Positions 45,536 through 57,065 of a stretch of DNA of 64,000 nt are shown piece by piece. Source of the DNA: Diadophis punctatus similis (taxonomy: Eukaryota; Chordata; Lepidosauria; Squamata; Dipsadidae); contig JALIGW010000005.1 in the NCBI GenBank assembly GCA_023053685.1, positions 20,280,001 to 20,344,000 on the forward strand. The letters run 5' to 3'. The translations under genes and the position numbers were made by a program. The first letter of the stretch is position 1, and every line of letters starts with the position of its first letter. The notes under the pieces were generated by a model. The model was not told the origin of the DNA, ran no database searches, and saw only the letters and a program-made list of their open reading frames with translations.

Positions 45536-46804
45536 TTCATCAGACTAAATTACAACTTACAGGAAAGATGCAAAAGAAATTCCCTGGAAGTATTAACAAG
45601 GGACTAGTGCCGTATGCATCTGATGGATGTGCCGAAGTTGTTCAGGGCATGACATCACAATTCCCTCAGCTTCTTCCTGTTCCTTTTGTCAGCTTATCTG
45701 CACTCATAACCACTCGTGGTCTGTAAAACTTAAAAATAAGGTTAATTAGTAGTACTGCCAAAAAGAAGAAAAATTGACAGATATTCTAATTATTTTTGTT
45801 TCCCTTTTTTGCTCTTCTTTGAGTACAGCCTGTACCTCATTCATTCAGACATTGGCAACACTGTACATTTTTTATGCCAATTACCCTTTATATGTTGTGA
45901 TTTAGTGGTTCATTAGCCAGTGCTAAGCTTTTGTACGGGTGTTTGGCTCCTTTAGTACAGAGGCAGTTTTTACAGAGAAACCTACCTTTCGGACCCATCT
46001 TTGGGCAGCCTATATTTTTCTCTTATCTGCATCTCAAAATCATTACATTTCAGTAATATTAAGGTTTCTGAAAAGGAATTACATGGCTTTTAGCAAGCAT
46101 GATGCAGCTCCATGAGAAAACTAGAGGTGCGCATTGAAACAACTCATCTAGATTTTATAACTATGATGAACTCTGATTTGAAAAAGAAAATTGACCTTTT
46201 TTTCTTCTGAAAAGACAGTTCTTGTCAGCACTGCTCTAAGTCATAAATCTGTATTAATGACTTCAGGCATATGCATTTCTGAAGCATAAATATTCTATCA
46301 AATAAAATACATTGCACAGATTCAGGATCATAGGTACCTTGATACTGAAGCTGTTATGACCTCTAAAAGTTCCTTCACATGAATTCATGTCCAGTTTCTC
46401 AAAAACTCCTTTTCTGTTCATTTCTCCCACATCTACCTTGTGGTGGTAGAAGTGTGTGAAAGACACATTGAGAATGCACTGAGAGTAAAATTGTTATCTT
46501 AGGAACTGTATAAATAAGCTAATTTAGGAATTGGCTTATAAATAACCCTAATTTAGACCTCATACCAAATGAAAGTAAGACTGTTTAAAAAGTAGTTGAT
46601 ATTTCTTTAGAGTGTAAGAATTCCAAAAGATCTAAATGTAGAGGGATTTTTAAAAGTGCTGAATTATAATCAAGACAAATTAATTCCCCTACTTAATTTT
46701 GGATTATGGAAAACTATGATAGGAAGGAATACTTAACTGGAAAAGCCTGGATACTAAAGGTCAAAGGTTAAGCTAAGGGAGAGTTCAAGATGAGAAAGAT
46801 CTCT
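45536..46804. other. Unassigned 1.3 kb
   Basis: AT-rich. No recognised feature. Confidence 0.4.
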
Positions 46805-47160
46805 GCCACTTTATTTTTTTGATACATTTATGTAGCTTTCAATTTTACATACATGACTGAGCAATGTACAAAGTTAAAAACACAAAAGTGATGTAATCGA
46901 CAAAAACAAAAACAATAATCATTGGAAAACCATAAAAATCATAATCTTCTTCCCGCCAGCAAACTCAATTTCCTTAGTAATATATTGTAGCCACTTTGCA
47001 GGCTCCATAAACACAATATCAGATCTCCATACCAGATAGCAACATCAGGCCTTCAGGCCGCTCTGGAAGGCAGCAAGGTCAGGGCCCATCCGACCCATGG
47101 GTGAAAGATTTTCCAAAGAGTGGGTGCTGTGGCACAGAAGATGCTCCTCCTGGGTCACAT
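46805..47160 (-). mobile_element. Old L2-type 3' fragment
   Basis: Resembles the L2 3' region in order and composition (ctctggaaggcagcaaggtc, gatgctcctcctgggtcaca). Highly diverged. Confidence 0.45.
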
Positions 47161-47174
47161 CAGATGTGAGCGCC

Positions 47175-47326
47175 CCGTCGCTCGTGGGTTAAACTCATCT
47201 GAGCATGCGCAGGAGGCTTTGCGCATGCACAGAGTGTTATTTGAACGCTCCCGGTTCAGCGAGCGGGGGGAAATTCCCGCTACCGGTTCTAGAGAACCGG
47301 TCCGAACCGGCAGGAACCCACCTCTG
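47175..47326. mobile_element. hAT-type fragment
   Basis: Right end GGAACCCACCTCTG with ccggttctagagaaccggt inside, matching the family at 58085-58343. A gcgcatgcacag core is near 47220. The left end is not clear. Confidence 0.55.
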
Positions 47327-47702
47327 CCTTGGAGATGTCCAAATTCCATAAACTGATTGCTATAGTGGCAAAAAACCTGGATGTTTTAAAATACAGGCAA
47401 AATAATGACATAATTCATTTCATCCAAAGTACAGATGTGGAGTGAAGGCATGCAAAACACTTAATGTTACTGTCACCTATATGTGCAGAAAGGCTCTCAA
47501 TGTGGGAATGTTTATCTAATTATGGGAAGAGGGGGGAAAAAGCGTTCCCCCTTCATTGCCTATGGCTGTTCATCTTCCCTGTAACAGTGAAGTTAATTTA
47601 TAGCATTATCCAGCCATCACTGTGGCAATATGAAACTTGTCTCCACATTCTTGATATATCATTGCCACCGTGGCTGGATGGCCCTATAAATCACTTGTGT
47701 AG

Positions 47703-47796
47703 ATAGTCTCATAAACTGCAGTGAAACGTTAACATCCATTTATCTCCTCATATAGCCAAGGAGAAGGATTGGATTTTTCCAGGTGGTGCTCTAGTG
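47703..47796. other. Flank also found inside the 30.7 kb hAT
   Basis: These 94 bp, ending in the target duplication ctctagtg, match 31437-31530 in reverse complement with about four differences by eye. Confidence 0.85.
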
Positions 47797-47861
47797 CAGC
47801 GGTCACCAACTGGTGGCCCGCAAGAAAATTTTGGTGGTCCGCAGAAAAATTATTTGCATTT

Positions 47862-48345
47862 TTAATATTGCACTAAATCAGGGGTCCTCAAACTACGGCC
47901 CCTCGACTGGATACGTGCAATGAACATTCGTGTTGCTGCAGAGAGTCTCCCCCTTTTTGTGGGTCTTTTTGTGCGGGTCGGAGGGGGGGCAAATTCTGAC
48001 TTGGGGTCTGCTTCAGCCTCCTGGTGCAGCACTTTGGGCGTAGGCTGGAGGGAAGTGCCGCTGGTGGCAAAGAGCCGGAGGGCCTTATTCCAGTGGGACA
48101 GCATCATGGCCTTGAACTGGCTGACCATCTCAGCCCGCTGAGCCTCCAGGTGCTGGCACCTGGACTTGCACTCCCACAGGTCTTCCCTCTGCTTGGAAAG
48201 CCTATGCTCATAGTCCTCAGTGAGGTGCTTCTGCTGAGCCTCCTTCTCGGTCAGATCCAATTTGAACTGAGCCAGCTTTTTTGCCAACTCTTTCTCGTGG
48301 TGACTGCTTAGCTCCAACAACTGCTTCCTGTAGGAGCCCAGGTGG
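47862..48345 (-). pseudogene. Captured coiled-coil protein fragment, open copy
   Basis: A 152-codon minus-strand frame (48320-47862; upstream in-frame codons reach about 48345, reading GSYRKQL). Residues 1-75 are Glu/Lys/Gln-rich with heptad character (KKLAQFKLDLTEKEAQQKHL, EDYEHRLSKQREDLWECKSR) and end SQFKAMMLSHWNKALRLFAT. Residues 85-130 are Pro-rich and basic. The last part runs into hAT terminal sequence. It looks like one or two exons of a cellular coiled-coil protein, perhaps centrosomal. I cannot name the parent gene. There is no promoter or start context, so it is called a relic, although uninterrupted. Confidence 0.6.
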
Positions 48346-48368
48346 GCAGGAGAGGAGTGGATGGGAGG

Positions 48369-48555
48369 CAGGGGTGGGTTGCTCGCTTACTGATGCCGGT
48401 GCGCTGTGTGCACATCTCCACGTTTCAGGTGTGCACGCGCTCACTATGTGCACACCCCCCCTCGCACAATTTTGCTTTTACGCACGCAAATTACGCAATC
48501 GGCCACTCCCTACCGGACCTACGCACCAGACAGCTCCGGCAGGAACACACCACTG
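48369..48555. mobile_element. Small hAT-type insertion nested in the 957 bp element
   Basis: Ends CAGGGGTGGGTTGCT and aggaacacaccactg. Flanks atgggagg (48361-48368) and gtgggagg (48556-48563) match at 7 of 8. Absent at the homologous place in the 30.7 kb copy. Confidence 0.75.
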
Positions 48556-48823
48556 GTGGGAGGGGAGGGGCGAGTAGAGGCTGGCGAGGCGCCCCTTGAT
48601 ATGAGTGACATTGAGTTGGCCACACCCACCCAGTCACATGACCAACTACCCACACCCACCCAGCCATTCATTAGACAGATCATATTAGTGGTCCGCGGGA
48701 TTTAAAATTATGAATTTAGTGGTCCCTGAGGTCCAAAAGGTTGGTGACCTCTGCTCTAGTGGACATGCTGGCCAAGGATGAGGGCACCAAACAGAGAAGA
48801 CCGAGAGCCTTATAAGAGTTAAA

Positions 48824-49330
48824 GAGCCAGCATGGTATAGTGGTTAAGGACTATGGAACCAAGACCAGGGAGGCACAGGGTCAATTATTCAGAATAGAGC
48901 TGGAAGGGACCTTGGAGTTCTTCTAGTCCAACTCCTTGCCAAAGCAGGAGACCCGATACCATTTCAGATTGTCCAGTCTCTTCTAAAAAACCTCCAGTGA
49001 TGAAGCACCCACAATTTCTGAAGGCAATCTGTTCCACTGGTTAATTGTCCTTGCTGTTAGGAAGTTTCTCCTTAATTCCAAGTTGTTTCTCTCCTTGATT
49101 AGTTTCCATCCATTGTTTCTTGTCTTGCCTTCTGGTGCTTTGGAAAACAGGTTGACGCCCCTCTTCTTTGTGGCAGCCCCTCAAATACTGGAATACCATG
49201 GATGTTTTATTCGCTGACTTTAACACAATCCCTCTCTCTCAACCCAGCTTATTTTGTGAGTTTTTTTGTGGAGATAAAATGAAGGAGAACCCTGTGTGAG
49301 CTGTATGCAATATAAGGGAAAAGGTGAGGT
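48824..49330 (+). repeat. tRNA-derived SINE split by a CR1 insertion
   Basis: Head agccagcatggtatagtggt (48830 region), body resuming at about 49206 (ctctctctcaacccagctta, tggagataaaatgaaggaga). The gap holds a CR1 fragment. Confidence 0.65.
48888..49205 (-). mobile_element. CR1-type LINE 3' end inside SINE
   Basis: Minus strand: the 3' UTR (complement of 'gttcttctagtccaactcc') at left, then C-terminal ORF2 remnants to ~49205. 5'-truncated. Confidence 0.75.
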
Positions 49331-50284
49331 ATCAATTCAACAAATCATTGTTTAATTAGAAATTATTCCTCTTTTCCTCCACCTTGCTATGTGTCTTCTC
49401 TCTCAAAGGCCCAGTATAGGGTTTATTTTCCTCACCCACATTTTTTTTGTGTGTGTCAACGCCGGCTGCAGGAACAATACATACACTTCCGAACTACACT
49501 TCTGAACTACTCATACTTTTCAGCAAAATCTGTATGAAGAGTGGGCTGGCATGCCTTTATAAGGAAGCAAACACTTCTTGTAGAAAAATAGAATCAAGAT
49601 TTGAAGATAAATCCCAGTTTAAGAGGTATTGATACCAAGCACTGACAGACAAGGCGGAGCTGGTTAAGATAGAACTGTAAGGTCATTTGACCACAAACAG
49701 ACATATTAGTTAAAGATTAATCGATGTGAGAGGTCAGGACTTGCCTTCTGGCTGATAGCCAGGTAGCTTTTTGTCCATTTTGTTTTTAACATGATCATGT
49801 TGCCATGACACGCTACACAGACAACAGGAAATGCTTACTGATAACACAGGGTCTGGATAATAAGATCATATAGTTTAGTCAGTAAGTAGTCATTTGGTTG
49901 TATCCGGGCTGGCAGTCTCATGAATTTCCTTATGATGTGCTGCCCTTGTTTATATGGACAGATAAATTCCCAGCATTTTTTCCTCACAAAGCTTCTATCC
50001 ACAAATTTGTATCAAATTCCCTTTCTGACTAATTTATTTTGTTTGTTACTTAGATAAAAGAGAGCAGAAAAGGATAACTAAAGTAGTTAGATTTTTCCCC
50101 CTGGTATTCTACAATATAATGCACCAAATCACTGTTTTCTTAGTCATGGGTAAATACACCTTGATCATTCATTAAATGTGTAATACTAAAACACATTTCT
50201 ATATTTATATATAAAGCTCTAGAGCTCTAGAAGTATGCATATTTTTTAAAAAATCATTGGGATCCAATTGCAGAAAGACAGATG
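49331..50284. other. No recognisable feature
   Basis: Unassigned AT-rich sequence. Confidence 0.4.
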
Positions 50285-50285
50285 C

Positions 50286-50455
<170 letters not shown>

Positions 50456-50662
50456 TATTTATTTATTCATTTTAGTGTTCTTATATGCCGCCCTACTTCC
50501 TGGGGACTCAGGGCAGCGTACAACATGTGAAGAACAATATATAATAATTTAATAACAGTTTAAAAAAGAATTTAAAAGAACATACAAAACCATACATACG
50601 TGGGGGAGACCTAAGATGTGAAATGGTCTCAAATCACCCCGCCTGCAGGAAGAGCCATGTCT
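50456..50662 (-). mobile_element. L2-type LINE 3' end
   Basis: 'atgccgccctacttcctggg' and 'ctgcaggaagagccatgtct' match the L2 3' UTR at 36060-36230. Only the last ~200 bp is present. Confidence 0.75.
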
Positions 50663-51124
50663 TAATTCAATATAATTGAATCCCTTAGTAGGAACAGTCA
50701 ACTTTTGATAGGTGAGTGCTGCGTTCAAGATGACTGTCAGAGTTGGTTACACATGTCAATGGATATCCATTTTGGAGAATCAGATTTTACTTTGTTGTTA
50801 AACTGAAGTATGCCTGCGTTAGGACTTCCACTATGCTTTTCAAGCATTTCCCTTTTCAAAATCAAAAGGTTGCAAAAAGGGATTTAGTCTTGGTCTCGGG
50901 GTCATAATCTACCAACCCTTGATATAATGGGTAATTTGGCACCTTCCAGATGTTAGATTAGAATTTCCATCTTCTCTGTTGGTCATGTTGTCAAGAGATT
51001 ATGAAAGATGGAGATGCTGAACATCAGAAAAGCCACACATCAACTCTACATTCCTATTAAGTCAGACATCTATTTCATTCAGGAAGTTTAGGAATGAACT
51101 TTTATCGACATTACAACTAACAAT
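50663..51124. other. No recognisable feature
   Basis: Unassigned. Confidence 0.4.
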
Positions 51125-51394
51125 AAATATTATTTTACAGAACAGAATTTTCCCTGACAGCTGGAAAAAGGTTAATATAGCATTTATTCCTAAAGAGGGA
51201 TATGATTTGACTTTAACAAGAAATTAACAAGAGCCATGATGGCATGCTGGTTAGAATGCCGTATTGCAGGCAAACTGTCTACTGCCAGCAATTCGATTCT
51301 CACCGGCTCAAAGTTGACTCAGCCTTCCATCCTTCCGAGGTCGGCAAAATGAGGACTCAGATTGTTGGGGGCAATATGCTGACTCTCTAAAAAT

Positions 51395-51529
51395 CAGAGG
51401 TCTCCAACCTTGGCAACTTTATGAGGTGTGGACTTCAATTCCCAGAATTCCTCAGCCAGCATGGCTGGCTGAGGAATTCTGGGATTTGAAGTCCACTCCT
51501 CATAAAGTTGCCAAGGTTGGAGACCTCTG
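51395..51529. mobile_element. Palindromic hAT-type MITE inside SINE
   Basis: Ends CAGAGGTCTCCAACC and GGTTGGAGACCTCTG, near-perfect hairpin of about 65 bp arms. Left SINE flank ctctaaaa (51385-51392) and right flank ctctaaac suggest an 8 bp duplication with two extra bases on the left. Confidence 0.85.
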
Positions 51530-51575
51530 CTCTAAACCACTTAGAGAGTGCTATAAAGCATTATAAAGCAGTATA

Positions 51576-51971
51576 CAGATAGTTCTCGACTTACAACCAT
51601 TTGTTTAGTAACTGTTCAAAGTTACAACAGCACTGAAAAAAGTGACTTATGACCATTTTTCACACTTATGACCATTGCAGCATCCCCACCGTCACGTGAT
51701 CAAAATTTAGATGCTTGGCAAGTGGTTCATATTTATGGTGGTTGCAGTGTCCCAGGTTCATGTGATTCCTTTTTATGCCCTTCTGACAAGCAAAGTCAAC
51801 GGGGAAGTCAGATTCACTTAACAGCTGTGTTACTAACTTAACAATTGCAGTGATTTACTTTACAACTGTGGCAAGGAAGGTAATAAAATAGGGCAAAACT
51901 CATTTAACAACTGTCACACTTAGCAACAGAAATTTTGGGCACAACTATGGTTGTAAGTGAAGGGCTACCTG
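51576..51971 (-). mobile_element. Tigger/pogo-like element, copy 7, in SINE
   Basis: Ends cagatagttctcgactt and ggctacctg. Removing the element and one TA restores the SINE sequence gcagtatataagtc, which shows TA duplication on insertion. Confidence 0.85.
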
Positions 51972-52344
51972 TATAAGTCTAAGTGCTATTGCTATGGCTG
52001 TTTCTATTGACCAATATCTTTATTGAATAATGGCTACAAATTGTTTACCATATTTGTGGCTGAAAGGTTGAAAATAATTTTACAGAAATTTATTCATGAA
52101 AATCAATGTGGGTTTTAACATAAAAGACAATTCGGAGATACTATAAGAAATGTTTGGATATTCTGGAGTATTTGGTGCAACCCAGTGAAAAACAAGCTGA
52201 ACTGATCTTCTTAGATGCAGAGAATGCCTTTAACAATTTTAACTGGATTTTCTTGTTTAGACTTCTGGAACAAAAACCTTGAGATAATTTAATTGACTGA
52301 TACCCCAAAGAAAGCACAAATGATTGTTAATAGAAAACTAACTG

Positions 52345-52680
52345 TTAAGGTGAGAATAAATCTCATAGAGGTGATGTGGATCTTTTCTTGGAATTCAGAC
52401 ATTTAGAAATAAAGCTGAGATTAAAAGTCTAATAGAAAATATTTATTTCGGTACAAAAACAATAAATCATGAATAGTTACATCTTGCTAATAAATCGTGA
52501 CCGTTCCGGTCAGAGTCAAAGGCAGAAGAGAATAATGGAGAATCAGGAATGCACACATGAGCAGAAGATCACATCACGTGTCCTGCTTGTATTGGAATGT
52601 ACCATAATATTAGGATAGGGATGCATCACCCTGCATATACATACAACTGACAATATTCACACCATGACACTAACAAAACC
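52345..52680 (-). mobile_element. Possible solo LTR inside L1
   Basis: A block with no L1 similarity splits the L1 frame. On the minus strand it starts tgtcatggtgtgaatattg and has a polyadenylation-like aaataaat near 52440, as an LTR would. No target duplication was confirmed. Confidence 0.35.
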
Positions 52681-52770
52681 TTGTGAAATTCAAAAAGGGA
52701 AAAGATAAGAATGCCCACTGTCTCCATTCTTTTTCATTTTACTTCTTGAGGTAGTGACATAAGACAAGAT

Positions 52771-53975
52771 GTGAGAATTGTGGGACTAAAGATGTTCATC
52801 CAATTACCAATGAAGAATTTAGCAGCGAAGGAAAAGCTTTCTTGAATAAAAATCTTCGAAATGAATTGCGGGTGGCGTCTTATAACGCACCAGAGAAAAA
52901 GATTGATGACAGTGAATTTATAAGTCAGAGAGAAAGAAGGCCAACCAACAGGAAAATCGAGGCAGTTGTGCAGAGCCTGATCACTGTGAGGTGATGATGA
53001 TGACTAATTATTCCTACCTTCTGAATAACCATGTTTTTGTTTCAAAGAATAATAGGTAATACTTAGGGAGGAAAAATCCATTGTTTAAGCAAAGGCACCA
53101 TTCTGTATATTAGGGCAGAGTCAAAATTTGCAACCCAGAGACTGAAATAGGCAGCGACAAAAGAGAGATACAACTAGCCCATTAACAGAGCATCTGTAGC
53201 TCAGCCTCTGAGTATAGTTTAGGCCCAACTGTCTATACTGCATGTGCTAGCGGGATGTGATCAGCATTGTGAAACTTAATAAACAAGATTCATTATGCTG
53301 TTAATGTATAAATGGCACCAGAATTCTGCAGCTAAGAAATGTCCTTGTTAATTCAAATCAATAGGACAATGTATCTTTTTATATTTATATATCTGGAGGT
53401 CTCCAAATAAGAAAAACACGAGGGATAGATATTGACAGACTTCTTGGGAAATCTATTATTTGGTTCCAAAACTTTTACTTTTGTTCTGAAATGCTTATTT
53501 ATTCTGAAATGCTTCCTTTGAAATGGGGTTTCTGTGTTTTCCACATCATCACTATTCCCAGTGTTACAAAATAAAGAAGACTTTTAATAGAAAATAAAGA
53601 TCATAATAAACATTATAAGGTAATTATTACATTATAGAATATTTGTTGACAGCTTGAATTTTTGATGAGTTTTTCAGATAGCTTAATATAGCACTATGAA
53701 TTGTTTTAAACATGTGCATGAAGTTAATAACGAGTTCAGATGGTTGCAGGGGACCAAGAAGAACACAGTGCATAGATGACATAACAAGCAGCTGTCATTT
53801 TCTTTTAATCTTTATCATTTCAAACAAGACTTAATACTTTTGATAAACACATTTTCAGGCTACAATTCTGTTTTCTGAAATTGGTGCCAGGCTTATGTTC
53901 TCCAGCTGTTGGATGACCACTTCTGACTCCTCAGTCAACACGGCTATGACAAAGCAGTCTGGGGCATGCTGGCAG
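52771..53975. other. Unassigned 1.2 kb
   Basis: AT-rich. No recognised feature. Confidence 0.4.
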
Positions 53976-53994
53976 GGAATTCTGAAAACATTAG

Positions 53995-54070
53995 CCTAAA
54001 GCAGGAGGTCCAACTTTTGGCAATTTTAAGACCTGTGGATTTCAACTCCCAGAATCCCCCAGGCAGAATT
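53995..54070. mobile_element. Half of palindromic hAT-type MITE
   Basis: 'caggaggtccaacttttggc', 'cctgtggatttcaactccca': left half only. Confidence 0.5.
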
Positions 54071-54154
54071 CAGAGCTTCACCTCTGTTGGTGCAGACGGC
54101 CCAGATTATGAGCACAGTCAATATGCCTTGTGTCATTGTCAGATTTCTCTCTAG

Positions 54155-54830
54155 AGCAGGGGTGTCCACCTTGGCAACTGAAAACTTGTGGACTTCAACT
54201 CCCAGATTTCCCCAGCCAATATTGTTAAGGAGTTATTGTGCCGTTAAGCACATACACAGCGAAATGTGTTGTAGTAATGGTGTTGCAGTTTGATATGAAT
54301 GCTATTCAGTCAATAAACAGAATATCTTTAGTATGTACAAAATAGTTTTTACTTGAATAGTAGCAAAGTTAAATAGGAAGTCCAAGTCATACACAGTTAT
54401 TCAGTCAATGTGAAGTTTCTTCTTCTTGCCTATCTTTGTTTTAACTCACAAACAAAGATTACAGCTATCACTCTATTCTATACTATCACAGATAGTTACT
54501 TCTTCTTTTCACAGCAATTTCACACAGCCATAAAGTAATCTACTCGTCAGTAAAGCAGCACAGAGAGTCTTCAATCCGGAACACACTGTCAAATACCACT
54601 CATCACACTAAACCACACTGAACCATAAACCACCAACCACATTGAGTATGCTCTCTTGCTTGCTTATATAGTAATCATCCACAATGAATTTAAAGCAATA
54701 TACACATAGCAATGATTTGTGGCTTAATCATATATTCACACACCGAATTGTTTGAACAGGGTTCTAACAAGTATGTTGAAGACCACAAGTTTTAAAGTTG
54801 CCAAGATTGGATATCCTTGGTCTAAAGTAT
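54155..54830. mobile_element. Palindromic hAT-type MITE split by a solo LTR
   Basis: Left half from caggggtgtccaccttgg to ccccagccaatat; right half from gttgaagaccacaagt to ggatatccttg. The hairpin loop region holds the LTR-like block. Confidence 0.65.
54225..54767 (-). mobile_element. Probable solo LTR, about 543 bp
   Basis: Plus-strand limits TGTTAAGGAG and TTCTAACA give inverted TGTTA/TAACA ends. On the minus strand a TATA-like actatataagc lies near 54670. Flanks aatat and agtat match at 4 of 5, as a short target duplication. No internal retroviral or Gypsy genes, so LTR-LTR recombination is assumed. Class (Gypsy or ERV) not decided. Confidence 0.55.
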
Positions 54831-55239
54831 CTGGAGGGCATTAAGCTGGAAAAGGCTGATACAGCAATTTACTTGGGAATTTACCTAATGCATCTGGAGA
54901 AGTGTACTGTATACTCAATGCTCTTAGATAATTCCCGGGATTTTACAAAGACTATCTGATCTGGTCAGAGGATTCCAGAACCGACTCTGACATCATTTGA
55001 TATGAAGTTGCCTGCCATTGGATTCCTTTATAAATGGATGAAGTACCAAAAATTAGGTTGGGCCAAGGGAAGGAATGTTTGTAAGGATGAAAGGGATCCA
55101 TTCCTGAATGTGAAGAGAGTTGTGAGTGGAAAGTTAAGCGACTAAATCTCTAGTCCTTTCCCTCCAAATAAATCCATTGCTAAGGTAGATCAACTAGTCA
55201 TGAATGCGGCTCTGCAGAAAAAAAGTAGTTTCACTAACA

Positions 55240-57065
55240 CTCAGAAGGAAAGGTTGGTAGCAATGAGATTGAGTTCCATTGTGGTCCAAATGAAGGAACC
55301 GAGCATTGCATGGTTCTCCTGGATCAGGATTCCCTCCACTCAGTTGTTCAGTCCCTGGTCATCTCATGGTTGGACTATTGTAATGCGCTCTACATGGGGC
55401 TATCCTTGAAGAGCATTCCAAGCTATAGCTGGTGCAGAGTGCAGTATGCTGACAGTTTTAGGGCCCTAAAAATGGACCCTGTAACACCACTGGTACAATT
55501 CAAGGTGTTGGTGATCACCTTCATGGCATGGGTCCAGGTTACTTGAGGGACCATCTCACCCCACTGAGATCGGACTATCCCACCTGTGCCAGCAGAGGAG
55601 GCATTCTGCAGATCCCATTAGTCTGATTATTCTAGTTGGCAGAGTCCAAGAGGAGGGCCTTCTTTCCTGGTGCTCCTGCCCTGTGGAACATCTTTTCTCC
55701 TGATGTGAGGTTGGCCCCAGCACTCCTATCCTTTTGTAAGGGCCTAAAGACCTGGCTCTGCCAGTTGGGGCCCCAATGAGGAAACAGCACAGTGGAGGTG
55801 TTTGATCGAGTATCAACAAATCCTACCTCCCCCTACTCCATCCCCGCCCTCCTGACATGTCCTTAGATTTTAGTGTTTGATTTTAATTTATTTCCGTTTT
55901 AGTGTATACAGTATGTATAGACATATTTTTATGTCTGTAAGCTGCCCAGAGTTACCCTATGGCAGGGGTCGGCAACCTGCGGCTCCGGAGCCCATGTGGC
56001 TCTTTGGGCACACTGCTGTGGCTCCCTGTCCCATCACTGGCTGGCCTCACCCTCCCCTCCCTCACTTGGCCTAAGAAGGTAAGGGCGACGGCGGGAATGA
56101 AGAAGCGGCTGGGACTGATTCTCTGGCGCTTGAGGAACATAGCCACCCCCGGCGGAGGCTTCCCTTTGGGCGACCCTCCTTCCCCTCTCACGACTCCCTG
56201 GCTGGCTGTGGCCAGGAGGTGCGCATGGAGGTGGGCCAGGAGATGCGCATGCACAGGGAGACCCTCAAGCGAGTGCCAAAGTGCAGCAAAGAAGGGTTTG
56301 GAGGGCGGGCGGCTGCTCACTTAAGGAGGGTCTTTGGACGTGGCTTCTCTCCTGCCCTAAGGATCTGGCCATTGCCTTGCCATGTCCCATCTCCCCCCCC
56401 CCCCCCGCAGTTCTTCAGCCGAGCAGGGTGGGAGTAAGAGTAAGTGGCAGGGAGCGAAGTGGTGACCCTCCTCCCCCTCCTTCTCCTCTCATGCGGGGGG
56501 GGGGGGGCACGGCAAGGCAATGGCCAGATCCTTAGGGCAGGAGAGAAACGGCATCCAAAGACCCTCCTTAACCTAGCAGCCGCCCGCCCTCCGAGTGTGC
56601 CTTTGCTGCACTTTGGCGCTTGCTTGAGGAGGGTCTCCCCGCATGCGCCACAGCCAGCCAGGGAGTAACGAGAGGGGGAGGAGGGTCGCCCAAAGAGAAG
56701 CCTCCACTGGGGTAGCGATCGTTCCTCAGCACACAGAGAGAGAAGGGGAGAGAGAGGGAGAAAGAGAGATGGAGAGAGAAAAAGAGAGAGGGAAAAGAGA
56801 GAGAGATATACCTTTTTCTCATAGAAAAGAAAACATAGAGCCACAAAGCCTGGGTAGGTGTAGCTGGGGTGTGTGTCATGTGACTCGATGGGAGTGACAT
56901 CGAGTTGGCAACGCCCACCCAGGTTTTGGGGATCCGGGTGTTTTGTTTTCTCTGGGAAACGGGTCCAAATGGCTCTTTGAATTTTTAAGGTTGCCGACCC
57001 CTGCCCTATGGTAAGATGGGCAGCCAATAAAATTTATAAATAAATAAATAAACAAACAAACAAAT
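55240..57065 (+). mobile_element. Old L2-type LINE 3' end, split by a hAT
   Basis: 'ggactattgtaatgcgctct' then 'gtacaattcaaggtgttggt' and the 3' UTR 'aagctgcccagagttaccct', resuming after the hAT at 57004 with agatgggcagccaataaaat and aaataaataaa. L2 landmarks DYCNALYMGLSLKS near 55370. Many frameshifts. Confidence 0.75.
55963..57003. mobile_element. hAT-type element, 1041 bp, in L2 3' UTR
   Basis: Ends CAGGGGTCGGCAACC and GGTTGCCGACCCCTG, perfect 8 bp duplication ccctatgg (55955-55962 and 57004-57011). The interior has a large imperfect palindrome (about 56130-56720) with poly-C near 56395 and poly-G near 56496 near its centre, then a gagaga purine tract (56739-56805). Frames on both strands that resemble each other reflect the palindrome. 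Confidence 0.9.

Larger units (their letters stand above)
47797..48753 (-). mobile_element. hAT-type element, 957 bp, with captured coiled-coil fragment
   Basis: Ends CAGCGGTCACCAACTGG and GGTTGGTGACCTCTG, perfect 8 bp duplication ctctagtg (47789-47796 and 48754-48761). Its end sequence matches 30668-31562 in reverse orientation. It contains the end of a second hAT family (caggggtcctcaaacta at 47879), the coiled-coil frame and a nested small hAT at 48369-48555. Confidence 0.9.
51231..51995 (+). repeat. tRNA-derived SINE inside L1, carrying two further insertions
   Basis: Head gagccatgatggcatgctgg, body 'caaagttgactcagccttcc', interrupted at 51395-51529 by a palindromic MITE and at 51576-51971 by a Tigger-like element, 3' end 'taagtctaagtgctattgct'. 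Confidence 0.8.
51125..52770 (+). mobile_element. L1-type LINE ORF2 fragment, multiply interrupted
   Basis: Pieces: LPDSWKKVNIAFIPKEGYDL (near 51155), then after the SINE stack NQCGF near 52105, ELIFLDAENAFNNFNW near 52200, then after a second insertion ECPLSPFFFILLLEV near 52710. This is the order of L1 reverse-transcriptase motifs. Stops and gaps make it dead. Confidence 0.75.
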
